8,185 nucleotides of DNA, taken from JAHEEL01 sp964581295 (lineage in GTDB: Bacteria > Actinomycetota > Acidimicrobiia > Spongiisociales > UBA5794). The notes beneath the pieces are model-generated. The model did no database searches, was not told where the DNA came from, and was given only the letters and a program-made list of their open reading frames with translations. Position numbers and translations under genes: made by a program. Of this stretch, positions 1 to 6,448 are shown piece after piece (position 1 is the first letter of the stretch; each line of letters starts with the position of its first letter). The stretch is from the NCBI GenBank assembly GCA_964581295.1, contig CAZONX010000097.1, positions 1-8,185 of the forward strand, in the 5' to 3' direction.

Positions 1-39
1 TGGTGAGATCGCTCAGCTGTTCGCCGGGAGAGCCGAAGC

Positions 40-1371
40 CTAAGGCGTTGACCCGGATCGCAAGGCTTCGATCGTCTCTTCGACGCCCGCCCCCGTCACC
101 ACGACGGGTTCGTAGCCGCCCGCCTCGAGATAGTGCACGGCCATCTCCGCTCGATATCCGCCACCGCAGATCACCCACACCGGGCGCCCGGTATCGAGTT
201 CGGCCGGTATGCCGCTTCGCAGATCGGGGAGGTAGGCGTGGATCGATCCGGGGATCGACACTGCCGCCCGCTCACCGGGAGCGCGCACATCGAGAATCTG
301 TGTTGAACCGGAGCCGATCGCTCGGACCAGTTCGGCGACAGACGCGAGCCGGTAGGCAACGAGACCCGGCGTGTCGGCAAGACCATTGACCACACCGAGC
401 ACCGTGTCGAAACCGATGCGGGCCAGCTGGACCACGGCGTTCGATGCGTCCTGATCCGGGTTGGCCACCAGGACGATCGGGGCGTCGAACGGGAGCAGCC
501 ACCCGGCCCAGACGCCCATCTGATCCTCGAGTTCCATGCCGTGCGACGCTGGGAGGTGACCGGCGGCGAACGCGGCCTGCGGGCGAACGTCGACGATGTG
601 AGCGCCGCTCTGGATCTCGTCGACCGAGATCTCGGGGACGATGGTTGCCGGGAGCGGTTCGGGGCCGGCAAGGTTGATCGGGCCCATGAAGGCGTAGTAG
701 TCGGGATACGGCTCGAGATCGTTCAATGCCTCGGTCACGAACGAGTCCTCGGTCTCATGTGCCAGGACCGGGCTGGTCCGTTTCTCCTTTCCGATTGTCG
801 ACGCCGCGGTCTCGGCAACCGACGATGTGCAGAACGATTCGGCGCCGTGGGTTGGGAATAGGCCGACCGGACCGGGGAGTTCGGCGAGACGACTCACCGA
901 TCCGTACTGGAGGCGAGCCAGTGTGTCTGCTCGAGCCGCACCGAGGAGATCGGACCGTCCAGCCGACCCCACCAGGAGACTCCCTCCAGAGAACACTGCG
1001 ATCGGCTCGCCGTCGACGAGCACGAGGTAGCTGACGTGCTCGGGCGTGTGTCCCGGGGTGTGGATCGGTCGCACGGCAAACGGTCCGGCATCCAACTCCT
1101 CGAGGTGGAATGCAGGGCGATGCCGGTACGCGGCGCCGGAGGACGCTGGCAGCACCAGTTCAGCTCCGGTGGCCGACGCAAGGAACCGTCCGCCGGATAC
1201 ATAGTCGTTGTGGAGATGGGTCTCGAGTACGAACCGGGTGTCAAGGGTCGAGGCCGCAACGATGAAGCGATCGATGTCGCGCTGTGGGTCAATCAGGACT
1301 GCGATACCGTCGTGATCGAACAGATAGGTGGAGTCGCCGAGTCCGGGTGTGACGAAGGTTGTGACGTTCAT
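40..1371 (-). CDS. CstB-like metallo-beta-lactamase / double rhodanese fusion protein (443 aa)
   Basis: This is a three-domain sulfur-handling enzyme, probably cytoplasmic, since no signal peptide or membrane segment is seen. Residues 1-200 form an MBL-fold domain with THLHNDY (H52, H54, D56, Y57), HTPGH (H108) and PTHG (H175), followed by C181. Residues 245-335 are a rhodanese-like domain with no Cys in the expected active loop (it reads VANPDQDASN), so it should be catalytically dead. Residues 340-437 are a second rhodanese with an intact loop, CGGGYR, Cys402. Length and domain order match the family of CstB, the staphylococcal persulfide dioxygenase-rhodanese of about 444 aa. Unlike that class, the Asp expected after FSG, a third Fe ligand, is Gly130 (codon GGG), and the His of HxHxDH is Tyr57. 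Classical persulfide dioxygenase activity is therefore doubtful; thiosulfate or persulfide transfer through Cys402 remains plausible. The ATG start lies 36 bases after the copA stop on the same strand, so co-transcription is likely. I see no clear Shine-Dalgarno. The fold is certain; the exact reaction is not. Confidence 0.9.
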   Translation of the reverse strand: MNVTTFVTPGLGDSTYLFDHDGIAVLIDPQRDIDRFIVAASTLDTRFVLETHLHNDYVSGGRFLASATGAELVLPASSGAAYRHRPAFHLEELDAGPFAVRPIHTPGHTPEHVSYLVLVDGEPIAVFSGGSLLVGSAGRSDLLGAARADTLARLQYGSVSRLAELPGPVGLFPTHGAESFCTSSVAETAASTIGKEKRTSPVLAHETEDSFVTEALNDLEPYPDYYAFMGPINLAGPEPLPATIVPEISVDEIQSGAHIVDVRPQAAFAAGHLPASHGMELEDQMGVWAGWLLPFDAPIVLVANPDQDASNAVVQLARIGFDTVLGVVNGLADTPGLVAYRLASVAELVRAIGSGSTQILDVRAPGERAAVSIPGSIHAYLPDLRSGIPAELDTGRPVWVICGGGYRAEMAVHYLEAGGYEPVVVTGAGVEETIEALRSGSTP

Positions 1372-1407
1372 GTGTGTGCTCGAGGCCAGTCATCCCGGCC
1401 GGATTTG

Positions 1408-3576
1408 TCAAGTCCGTCCGTATCGGCGCAATCGCAGTGAGTTCGTGACCACCGACACCGACGAGAAGGCCATGGCGGCGGCGGCGATCATGGGGTTGAG
1501 GAATCCGAGCGCGGCGAGCGGAATCGCGGCGATGTTGTAGCCGAACGCCCAGAACAGGTTCTGCTTGATCGTTCGGAACGTAGCCCGAGCCAGGCCGAGT
1601 GCGGTGACGGCGAGCGTGGGGTCGCCCGACATGAGCACGACGTCACCCGCTTCGATCGCGACGTCGGTCCCCGATCCGACCGCCATCCCGAGATCGGCAC
1701 GGGTGAGTGCCGGGGCGTCGTTGATGCCATCACCGACGAACGCAACGGATCGTCCTGACGCCTCGAGTCGCTCGACCTCATCGGCCTTGCCGGCAGGCAG
1801 AACGCCGGCAATGACTCGACCGATGCCGATCTGAGACGCAATCGCGTTGGCCGTCTGTTCGTTGTCTCCGGTGAGCATGGCGACGTCGACGCCCATGGCA
1901 ACGAGATCTCCGACGGCTTGCTTCGAAGAGGATCGCACGGTGTCGGCGACGCCGATCGCTCCCCGAACCCGGCCTTCCCATGCACCCAGAAAGGCGGTAT
2001 GGCCATCGGATTCGATCCGACGCATCGCCTCGAGGTGATTGCGGGGGATCTCGATGCCGAGCTCCGTCATCAGCAGCGGTCGTCCGACGGCGACCGTCAC
2101 GCCATCGACCGAGCCGACGACGCCGAGACCGCGATGAGCCGTGAAGTCGTCTACGGGTTGGATCTCCAGATCGCGTTCTTCGGTGCCGAGTGCCACCGCC
2201 ATGCCGATCGGGTGCTCGGATGCAGCTTCGACGGAGGCGACGAGAGCGAGGAAACGATCCGGGGACGCATCGGCCTCCACCGTCGTCAGGGTCATGGCGC
2301 CTCTCGTGAGCGTCCCGGTCTTGTCGAAGACAACGGTATCGATTGCCTTCGCGCGTTCGAAGACCTCGGCCGACTTGAACAGCACGCCTTGTTCCGCCCC
2401 GCGAGCCGAGCCAACCATGATCGCCGTGGGCGTTGCGAGGCCCATGGCGCAGGGGCAGGCAATGATCAGAACCGAGACGGCGCTGCGCATCGCACTGGTG
2501 ATGTCGCCGTCGAAGATCATCCACGCCGCGAATGTCGCGATGGCGATCCCGATGACGGCGGGGACGAAGACGCCGCTGACCGTGTCCGCCAGCCGTTGGA
2601 CAGGCGCCTTCGACGCCTGCGCGTCCTCGACCAGCTTCACGATCTGAGCGAGGGCCGTGTTGCCGCCGAGACGAGTCACGGCGATCTCGAGCCGGCCCTG
2701 CTGGTTGATCGTTGCGCCGAAGACGTCGTCGCCGATGGTTTTGTCGACCGAGGCGGACTCCCCGGTCAGCATCGATTCGTCGATCGACGAAGCGCCGGCC
2801 ACAACGGTGCCGTCGGTAGGGATCTTCTCTCCGGGTCGGACCACGATGATCGACCCGACAGCGAGCGCATCGAGATCCACCATCTCCTCTTCGTCGCCCT
2901 GCTTGAGTCGGGCCTTCTTGGCTCCGAGTTCGAGGAGGCTCGTGATGGCATGCGAGGCTTGCCCCTTTGCCCTGGCCTCGAAATACCTGCCGAGGAGGAT
3001 CAGGGTGGTGATCATCGCCGCCGTCTCGAAGAACACCGGGTAGCCGGCGAAGACGGCCCACACCGAATAGGCCCAAGCGGTCAGGGTGCCGACCGACACC
3101 AGGGTGTCCATGGCGGGGCTCGCCGATGTGACCTGCTTCCACGCCGCCGAGTGGAACTGGCGGCCGAACCAGAAGACAACGATGGTGGTCAGGATGCCCT
3201 GGACGACTTCGGACCACAGCGCGTCGGGTCCCACCATGGCGAGGATCATCACGGGGACCGACAACGCAGTGGCGCCGATCAGGTTGCGGCGCTGGAATGC
3301 GACTTCTTCGCCGTAGCGTTCGGTCAGCGAGCGGCGGTCCTCACCCTCAACGAAGGGCGTGATTTCGTATCCGAGCTTCCCGATGGCGGCGTGGAGCCCT
3401 TCGACGTCGACCACGCCGGGATCAACAACGGCTCGCGCCTCCTGCCCGGCGAAGTTCACGACGGCCGACTCGACGCCGTCTTGGCGCCCGAGGACGCGCT
3501 CGATGCGCAGAGCGCATGACGCACACGTCATGCCCTCGACGTCGAACGAGATCGTGTCTTGAGGGCTCTGGGTCAC
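1408..3576 (-). CDS. copA: Cu(I)-exporting P1B-type ATPase CopA (722 aa)
   Basis: An inner-membrane pump that uses ATP to export monovalent copper. One N-terminal heavy-metal-associated domain (residues 8-75) carries GMTCASC (C18, C21). The membrane core has the transport motif CPC (374-376), actuator TGES (271-274), phosphorylation motif DKTGT (Asp418), the SEHP nucleotide-site motif (H455-P456) and GDGIND (615-620). The last two helices have Y680-N681 and M702 with S705-S706, the combination known for Cu(I) (P1B-1) pumps rather than Zn/Cd pumps. The length is normal for a single-HMA CopA and all catalytic motifs are intact. The start is GTG, 6 bases after the TAA of the CopZ-like gene, with no good Shine-Dalgarno; the next Met (residue 16) lies inside the metal-binding motif, so GTG is the best start and translation is probably coupled. 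Silver export is a possible side activity. Confidence 0.97.
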   Translation of the reverse strand: MTQSPQDTISFDVEGMTCASCALRIERVLGRQDGVESAVVNFAGQEARAVVDPGVVDVEGLHAAIGKLGYEITPFVEGEDRRSLTERYGEEVAFQRRNLIGATALSVPVMILAMVGPDALWSEVVQGILTTIVVFWFGRQFHSAAWKQVTSASPAMDTLVSVGTLTAWAYSVWAVFAGYPVFFETAAMITTLILLGRYFEARAKGQASHAITSLLELGAKKARLKQGDEEEMVDLDALAVGSIIVVRPGEKIPTDGTVVAGASSIDESMLTGESASVDKTIGDDVFGATINQQGRLEIAVTRLGGNTALAQIVKLVEDAQASKAPVQRLADTVSGVFVPAVIGIAIATFAAWMIFDGDITSAMRSAVSVLIIACPCAMGLATPTAIMVGSARGAEQGVLFKSAEVFERAKAIDTVVFDKTGTLTRGAMTLTTVEADASPDRFLALVASVEAASEHPIGMAVALGTEERDLEIQPVDDFTAHRGLGVVGSVDGVTVAVGRPLLMTELGIEIPRNHLEAMRRIESDGHTAFLGAWEGRVRGAIGVADTVRSSSKQAVGDLVAMGVDVAMLTGDNEQTANAIASQIGIGRVIAGVLPAGKADEVERLEASGRSVAFVGDGINDAPALTRADLGMAVGSGTDVAIEAGDVVLMSGDPTLAVTALGLARATFRTIKQNLFWAFGYNIAAIPLAALGFLNPMIAAAAMAFSSVSVVTNSLRLRRYGRT

Positions 3577-3582
3577 TGCGAG

Positions 3583-3798
3583 TTAGGCCTGGTCAGGAAC
3601 TTCGTAGCCGACGTCCTCGATTGCCGTCACGATCGCGGTCAGCGTTTCGTCAGATCCGTCGTAGTCGAGGTCGACCTTCTTGGTTGCGATGGTCACCTCG
3701 ACCCGGTCGACGCCCCCGAGGGGCGCTACCGCCGCCTCGATGGCGGACTTGCAGTGTCCGCACGAGATTTCCGGGACATTCAGGGTCCGGGTGGACAT
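3583..3798 (-). CDS. copZ: CopZ-like copper chaperone, heavy-metal-associated domain (71 aa)
   Basis: A single HMA domain protein of cytoplasmic copper-chaperone size. The metal site is ISCGHC (C13 and C16), followed by a ferredoxin-like beta-alpha-beta pattern ending in GYEVPDQA. It should bind Cu(I) and deliver it to the CopA encoded 6 bases downstream. The ATG at 3798 is preceded by a strong Shine-Dalgarno (AGAGGAGA at 3811-3804), so it is preferred over the in-frame GTG at 3825, which would add nine residues outside the fold and has no such site. As the first gene of the copper module it carries the only clear ribosome binding site there. Metal specificity is inferred from the neighbouring CopA; the fold itself could carry other soft metals. 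Confidence 0.92.
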   Translation of the reverse strand: MSTRTLNVPEISCGHCKSAIEAAVAPLGGVDRVEVTIATKKVDLDYDGSDETLTAIVTAIEDVGYEVPDQA

Positions 3799-3803
3799 GG
3801 TGG

Positions 3804-3811
3804 TCTCCTCT
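3804..3811 (-). promoter_or_regulatory. Strong ribosome binding site of the CopZ-like gene
   Basis: The minus strand reads AGAGGAGA, five bases before the ATG at 3798. It is the best anti-16S match before any gene in the window and decides the chaperone start against the GTG at 3825. Confidence 0.8.
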
Positions 3812-3828
3812 GTCGTCGCCTGCACCCG

Positions 3829-3857
3829 AGCGTATCAACGATACGGGGCTTCTGAAA
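3829..3857 (-). promoter_or_regulatory. Candidate promoter and operator dyad of the copper module
   Basis: Within the 63-base gap between the exporter and copZ, CGTATC (3831-3836) and GATACG (3840-3845) form a perfect 6-bp inverted repeat around three bases. On the minus strand a TANNNT element, TACGCT (3834-3829), overlaps one arm, and a poor -35-like TTTCAG (3857-3852) lies 17 bases upstream. A repressor bound to the dyad would cover the -10. It does not resemble the CsoR or CueR sites I remember. Low certainty. Confidence 0.35.
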
Positions 3858-3861
3858 CGGG

Positions 3862-4665
3862 TTACTTCAAGAGAAGCACACCGACGCGGCGGCTCGTGAC
3901 GATCGAGCCGCCGATGCCCATCGCCACGAGGTAGGCGACGTTGATGAGCATCGTCCACTCGATCACTCCGAGCGTGAGGCCGCGGATCAGCACGACCCCG
4001 TGGTAGAGCGGGGAGATCCATGTCACGATCTGGATGAACTCGGGGTAGACGTCGATCGGGTAGAACGTGGCGGAGAACAGGAAAAGCGGCAGCGTGACCA
4101 ACGTCACGAGATCGAGGTCCTGCCACGAGCGCATGTAGGTCGTGGCCGCCGTTCCCGCCGCGCCGAAGGCGAAGCCGATGAGGATCGCCGCCGGGAAGGC
4201 GAGGATTCCCCAGGGCGAGTCGATGAGACCCATGACCACCATCACGATCAGGAACGCGAGCGAATAGACGGCGCCGCGGGCGAGGGAGAACGCGATCTCA
4301 CCGGTCGCGACGTCGCGTGCACCGAGCGGGGTCGCAAGTATCCCGTCGTACGTCTTTTCATACTTGAGCTTGAAGAACATGTTGGTCGACTCATACACGG
4401 CGCCGTTCATGGCAGAGGCGGCAAGCATGGCCGGAGCGACGAACGCCGTGTAGTCCACCGACATGCCGGCGACCTCGACGTCACCGGTCAGCTGTCCGAT
4501 TCCGACACCGATGGCGAGGAGGTAGAACAGTGGGTCGAAGAATCCCGACAGATACACCGGCCAGAACGACTTCGTTGCCATGACGTTGCGTTCGAAGACG
4601 TGGCCGCCCCGCCAGCGCCTGGGAAGGGGCGGCACGACGCGGGTCAGAAGGGGTCTTGTGGTCAT
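3862..4665 (-). CDS. ABC-2 type exporter permease, second subunit (267 aa)
   Basis: A polytopic membrane subunit of an ABC-2 (DrrB/NodJ-like) exporter. After a basic N-terminus there are about six hydrophobic segments, roughly at residues 37-59, 70-92, 130-148, 151-172, 183-203 and 236-256. Family hallmarks are KTYDGILATPL (104-114) and FLFSATFYPIDVYP (195-208), both of which align with counterparts in the preceding permease. The frame stays open upstream to 5193, but the extension is Arg/His-rich out-of-frame reading of the other permease. The ATG at 4665 overlaps the preceding TGA by four bases (ATGA), the usual sign of translational coupling. With its partner it probably forms a heterodimeric channel powered by the ATPase at 6361-5438. 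The substrate is unknown; drug, lipid or glycolipid export is known for the family. Confidence 0.93.
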   Translation of the reverse strand: MTTRPLLTRVVPPLPRRWRGGHVFERNVMATKSFWPVYLSGFFDPLFYLLAIGVGIGQLTGDVEVAGMSVDYTAFVAPAMLAASAMNGAVYESTNMFFKLKYEKTYDGILATPLGARDVATGEIAFSLARGAVYSLAFLIVMVVMGLIDSPWGILAFPAAILIGFAFGAAGTAATTYMRSWQDLDLVTLVTLPLFLFSATFYPIDVYPEFIQIVTWISPLYHGVVLIRGLTLGVIEWTMLINVAYLVAMGIGGSIVTSRRVGVLLLK

Positions 4666-5438
4666 GGCGTCAGCCGCTTCGCAAAGGGTCTGAGGCACAG
4701 TGCGGTACCCAGCGCGATCCATGCCGTGAGGTATGCCACGCTGATCCACCAAGCGACAGCGGGTTCCGTACCGACGACGATGGCCCTGGCGAGTTCGACT
4801 CCGTGGAACATCGGCGTCACGAACGCGACCGCTTGGAGCACCCCCGGCAGTTGCGTGACCGGGAAGAATGCACCGGAGAACAAGAACATTGGGATGACCA
4901 CGAGGCGGAAGTACAAAGGGAGGCCGGTTGGATCGTCGAGCCGGGCGGTGAACGCCGTCGTCGCCGCGGCCATGGCGAGGCCGACGAGCAGCGCGGGGCC
5001 CACGGCGAGCAGCGACTGGAATAGTGGAGCGACCCGGAATGCGGCCATGACGGCCGCGAACACCACCGAGACCATGAGCACGCGTGCTCCCGACCACAGC
5101 ATGTGTCCGGCGACCAGGCCGGGGATGCCAATTGGTGTCGCGAGCCTGGCGTGATAGGTCTTCAGCCACTTCATGCCGGCCATCACCTTCCACGACCCCT
5201 CGCCGGCTCCGGTCTGCATGGCGGTGGCGACGAGAAGGCCGGGTGCAAGGAATGTGAGGTAGGGGACCCCGTCGACGCCGCCTGGCATGTTTGCGTCAAC
5301 GAGCGAGCCAAGGCCCACTCCCATTGCCGCGAGGTAGAGAATCGGGTTGAGGAATGTCGAGGCGACCGACGCTCTCCACGTTCGTCGGTAGACCCTCGCC
5401 TCGGATTCGAAGACGCGCAGTGCGAGCGGTGTTGCCAT
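4662..5438 (-). CDS. ABC-2 type exporter permease, first subunit (258 aa)
   Basis: A membrane subunit of the same exporter, closely resembling NodJ/DrrB-type ABC-2 permeases. It shows a basic N-terminal stretch, about six hydrophobic segments, the loop motif KTYHARLATPI (93-103) and the family-typical FLFSGAFFPVTQLP (185-198). It shares length, topology and both motifs with the following permease, so the two look like ancient duplicates that now pair as a heterodimer. The ATG start shares one base with the ATPase stop (TGATG at 5440-5436) and no Shine-Dalgarno is visible, so translation likely depends on ribosomes finishing the ATPase gene. The substrate cannot be read from the sequence. Despite the NodJ resemblance there is no nodulation context. 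Confidence 0.93.
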   Translation of the reverse strand: MATPLALRVFESEARVYRRTWRASVASTFLNPILYLAAMGVGLGSLVDANMPGGVDGVPYLTFLAPGLLVATAMQTGAGEGSWKVMAGMKWLKTYHARLATPIGIPGLVAGHMLWSGARVLMVSVVFAAVMAAFRVAPLFQSLLAVGPALLVGLAMAAATTAFTARLDDPTGLPLYFRLVVIPMFLFSGAFFPVTQLPGVLQAVAFVTPMFHGVELARAIVVGTEPAVAWWISVAYLTAWIALGTALCLRPFAKRLTP

Positions 5439-6361
5439 CAGTCGACGAGCGTGCGCCCGGTGAGGCGGAGGAAGACGTCCTCGAGGGATGAGCGCCGAGC
5501 GAGAATCGTCTCGGGAGCGAGTCCGGCCTCGGTGACACGTGAGATGGTGTCTTCGGCATCGTCGGTGTAGAGCAGGGCGCGATCGGCGAGGATCTCGCTG
5601 CGAGGGGCAAACGACGCGACGCGTTCCGCGACCTGTTCGAGGACGCCGGGTGGGAACCGAATCTCGACGACCTCACGCGGCGCATATTCTTCGATGAGCG
5701 AGCGCGGCGATCCCTCAGCAACGATCTTCGCCTTGTCCATGATGACCAGCCGGTCACAGAGTTGTTCGGCCTCATCCATGTAGTGCGTTGTGATGATGAG
5801 CGTCACACCCTGCTGCTTGAGGCGATAGAGCCGATCCCACAGGACGTGGCGGGCCTGCGGGTCGAGCCCGGTCGTGGGCTCGTCGAGAATGAGCAGGTCC
5901 GGTTCGTTGATGAGTCCGCGTGCGATGGTGAGCCTGCGCTTCATTCCCCCGGAAAGCGCATCGACCTTCGACTTTCGCTTGTCGGCCAACTGCACGAAGT
6001 CGAGTAGTTCTTCGATCCGCTCCTTGATGACGGCTCGGGACAGGTCGAAGTAGCGTCCGTACATCATCAGGTTGTCGTAGACCGTGAGTTCCTGGTCGAG
6101 ATTGTCCTCCTGGGGAACGACGCCGAGCCGAGCGCGGAGCTGCGGGCCCTGGTGTTCTGGGTCCAGACCGAGGACGGAGAGCGATCCGCTCGAGACCGGG
6201 CTCATGGCGCCGATCATTCGCATCGTGGAGGTCTTGCCGGCTCCATTTGGGCCGAGGAAGCCGAACGATTCGCCCTCTTCGACGGCGAAGTCGATGGCAT
6301 CGACCGCGGTGAATTCGCCGAATCGCTTTGTGAGCTGACGTGCTTCGATCAGTGCGGGCAT
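5438..6361 (-). CDS. ABC-2 exporter ATP-binding protein, DrrA/NodI-like (307 aa)
   Basis: The cytoplasmic ATPase subunit that drives the two permeases encoded after it. In order: Walker A GPNGAGKT (37-44), Q-loop VVPQED with Gln84, signature LSGGM (136-140), Walker B LLILDE with Asp160 and Glu161, D-loop GLD (165-167) and H-loop TTH with His193. A C-terminal region from about residue 215, ending SSLEDVFLRLTGR, is typical of the DrrA/NodI/CcmA-type exporters. All nucleotide-binding residues are present and the length is normal. The ATG at 6361 lies nine bases after a TAGCCT -10-like element and has no Shine-Dalgarno, suggesting a very short 5' leader. It is the first gene of a tightly packed three-gene operon. 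Substrate unknown. Confidence 0.96.
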   Translation of the reverse strand: MPALIEARQLTKRFGEFTAVDAIDFAVEEGESFGFLGPNGAGKTSTMRMIGAMSPVSSGSLSVLGLDPEHQGPQLRARLGVVPQEDNLDQELTVYDNLMMYGRYFDLSRAVIKERIEELLDFVQLADKRKSKVDALSGGMKRRLTIARGLINEPDLLILDEPTTGLDPQARHVLWDRLYRLKQQGVTLIITTHYMDEAEQLCDRLVIMDKAKIVAEGSPRSLIEEYAPREVVEIRFPPGVLEQVAERVASFAPRSEILADRALLYTDDAEDTISRVTEAGLAPETILARRSSLEDVFLRLTGRTLVD

Positions 6362-6368
6362 GAGCCGG

Positions 6369-6377
6369 TCAGGCTAG
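6369..6377 (-). promoter_or_regulatory. Candidate -10 promoter element of the ABC operon (shared 9-mer)
   Basis: On the minus strand this reads CTAGCCTGA, with TAGCCT (6376-6371) fitting the actinobacterial TANNNT -10 form. Only nine bases separate it from the ATPase ATG, so a transcript would start at or within a few bases of the start codon. I find no good -35 hexamer. The identical 9-mer occurs before the M23 gene at 7603-7611 at almost the same distance. Promoter function is inferred. Confidence 0.5.
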
Positions 6378-6401
6378 CGCCGTGCCTGCGGGCGCCACGC
6401 T

Positions 6402-6422
6402 GCAGTTTCCGCAGGAAACTGC
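6402..6422 (-). terminator. Perfect 9-bp hairpin downstream of the M23 gene
   Basis: The arms GCAGTTTCC (6402-6410) and GGAAACTGC (6414-6422) are exact reverse complements around a 3-base loop. The hairpin lies 26 bases past the M23 stop and 40 bases before the ATPase start, where a terminator is expected. No T-run follows on the minus strand, so it would be a U-less terminator, which actinobacteria are reported to use, or an mRNA-stabilising or REP-like element. The inverted repeat is certain; termination is inferred. Confidence 0.5.
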
Positions 6423-6425
6423 CGA

Positions 6426-6446
6426 CGGACCAGCGAAGCCGGTCCG
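6426..6446 (-). terminator. Second inverted repeat adjoining the M23 stop codon
   Basis: CGGACC (6426-6431) pairs with GGTCCG (6441-6446) across a 9-base loop. It begins three bases after the M23 stop codon and is followed by the perfect hairpin at 6402-6422. Two tandem stems in this 87-base gap fit transcription termination between the peptidase and the ABC operon, although neither has a U-tract. Confidence 0.35.
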
Positions 6447-6448
6447 CG

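Noticed and set aside
1..39. Possible gene or terminator at the left edge
   Set aside because: The 39 bases after the MBL-rhodanese stop show no start codon with support, no strong inverted repeat and no T-run.
1396..1403. Palindrome CCGGCCGG between copA and the MBL-rhodanese gene
   Set aside because: An 8-base self-complementary GC string is expected by chance at this composition and has no loop or flanking support.
1778..3217. A 479-codon minus-strand frame inside copA
   Set aside because: Same-strand shadow frame, extremely Arg-rich and without domains, entirely within copA.
1918..3519. A 533-codon open frame on the plus strand opposite copA
   Set aside because: It is the antisense of an intact CopA carrying every P-type ATPase motif; its product is Asp/Arg/Gly-rich with no fold signature. 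High GC creates such shadows.
4666..5193. Long N-terminal extension of the second permease, giving a 443-residue frame
   Set aside because: The extension is Arg/Gly/Pro-rich and lies over the coding sequence of the first permease in another frame; the ATGA overlap at 4662-4665 marks the real start.
4662..6361. Naming the exporter nodI/nodJ or drrA/drrB
   Set aside because: Motifs show the superfamily only; there is no nodulation or anthracycline context, so a symbol would over-claim substrate.
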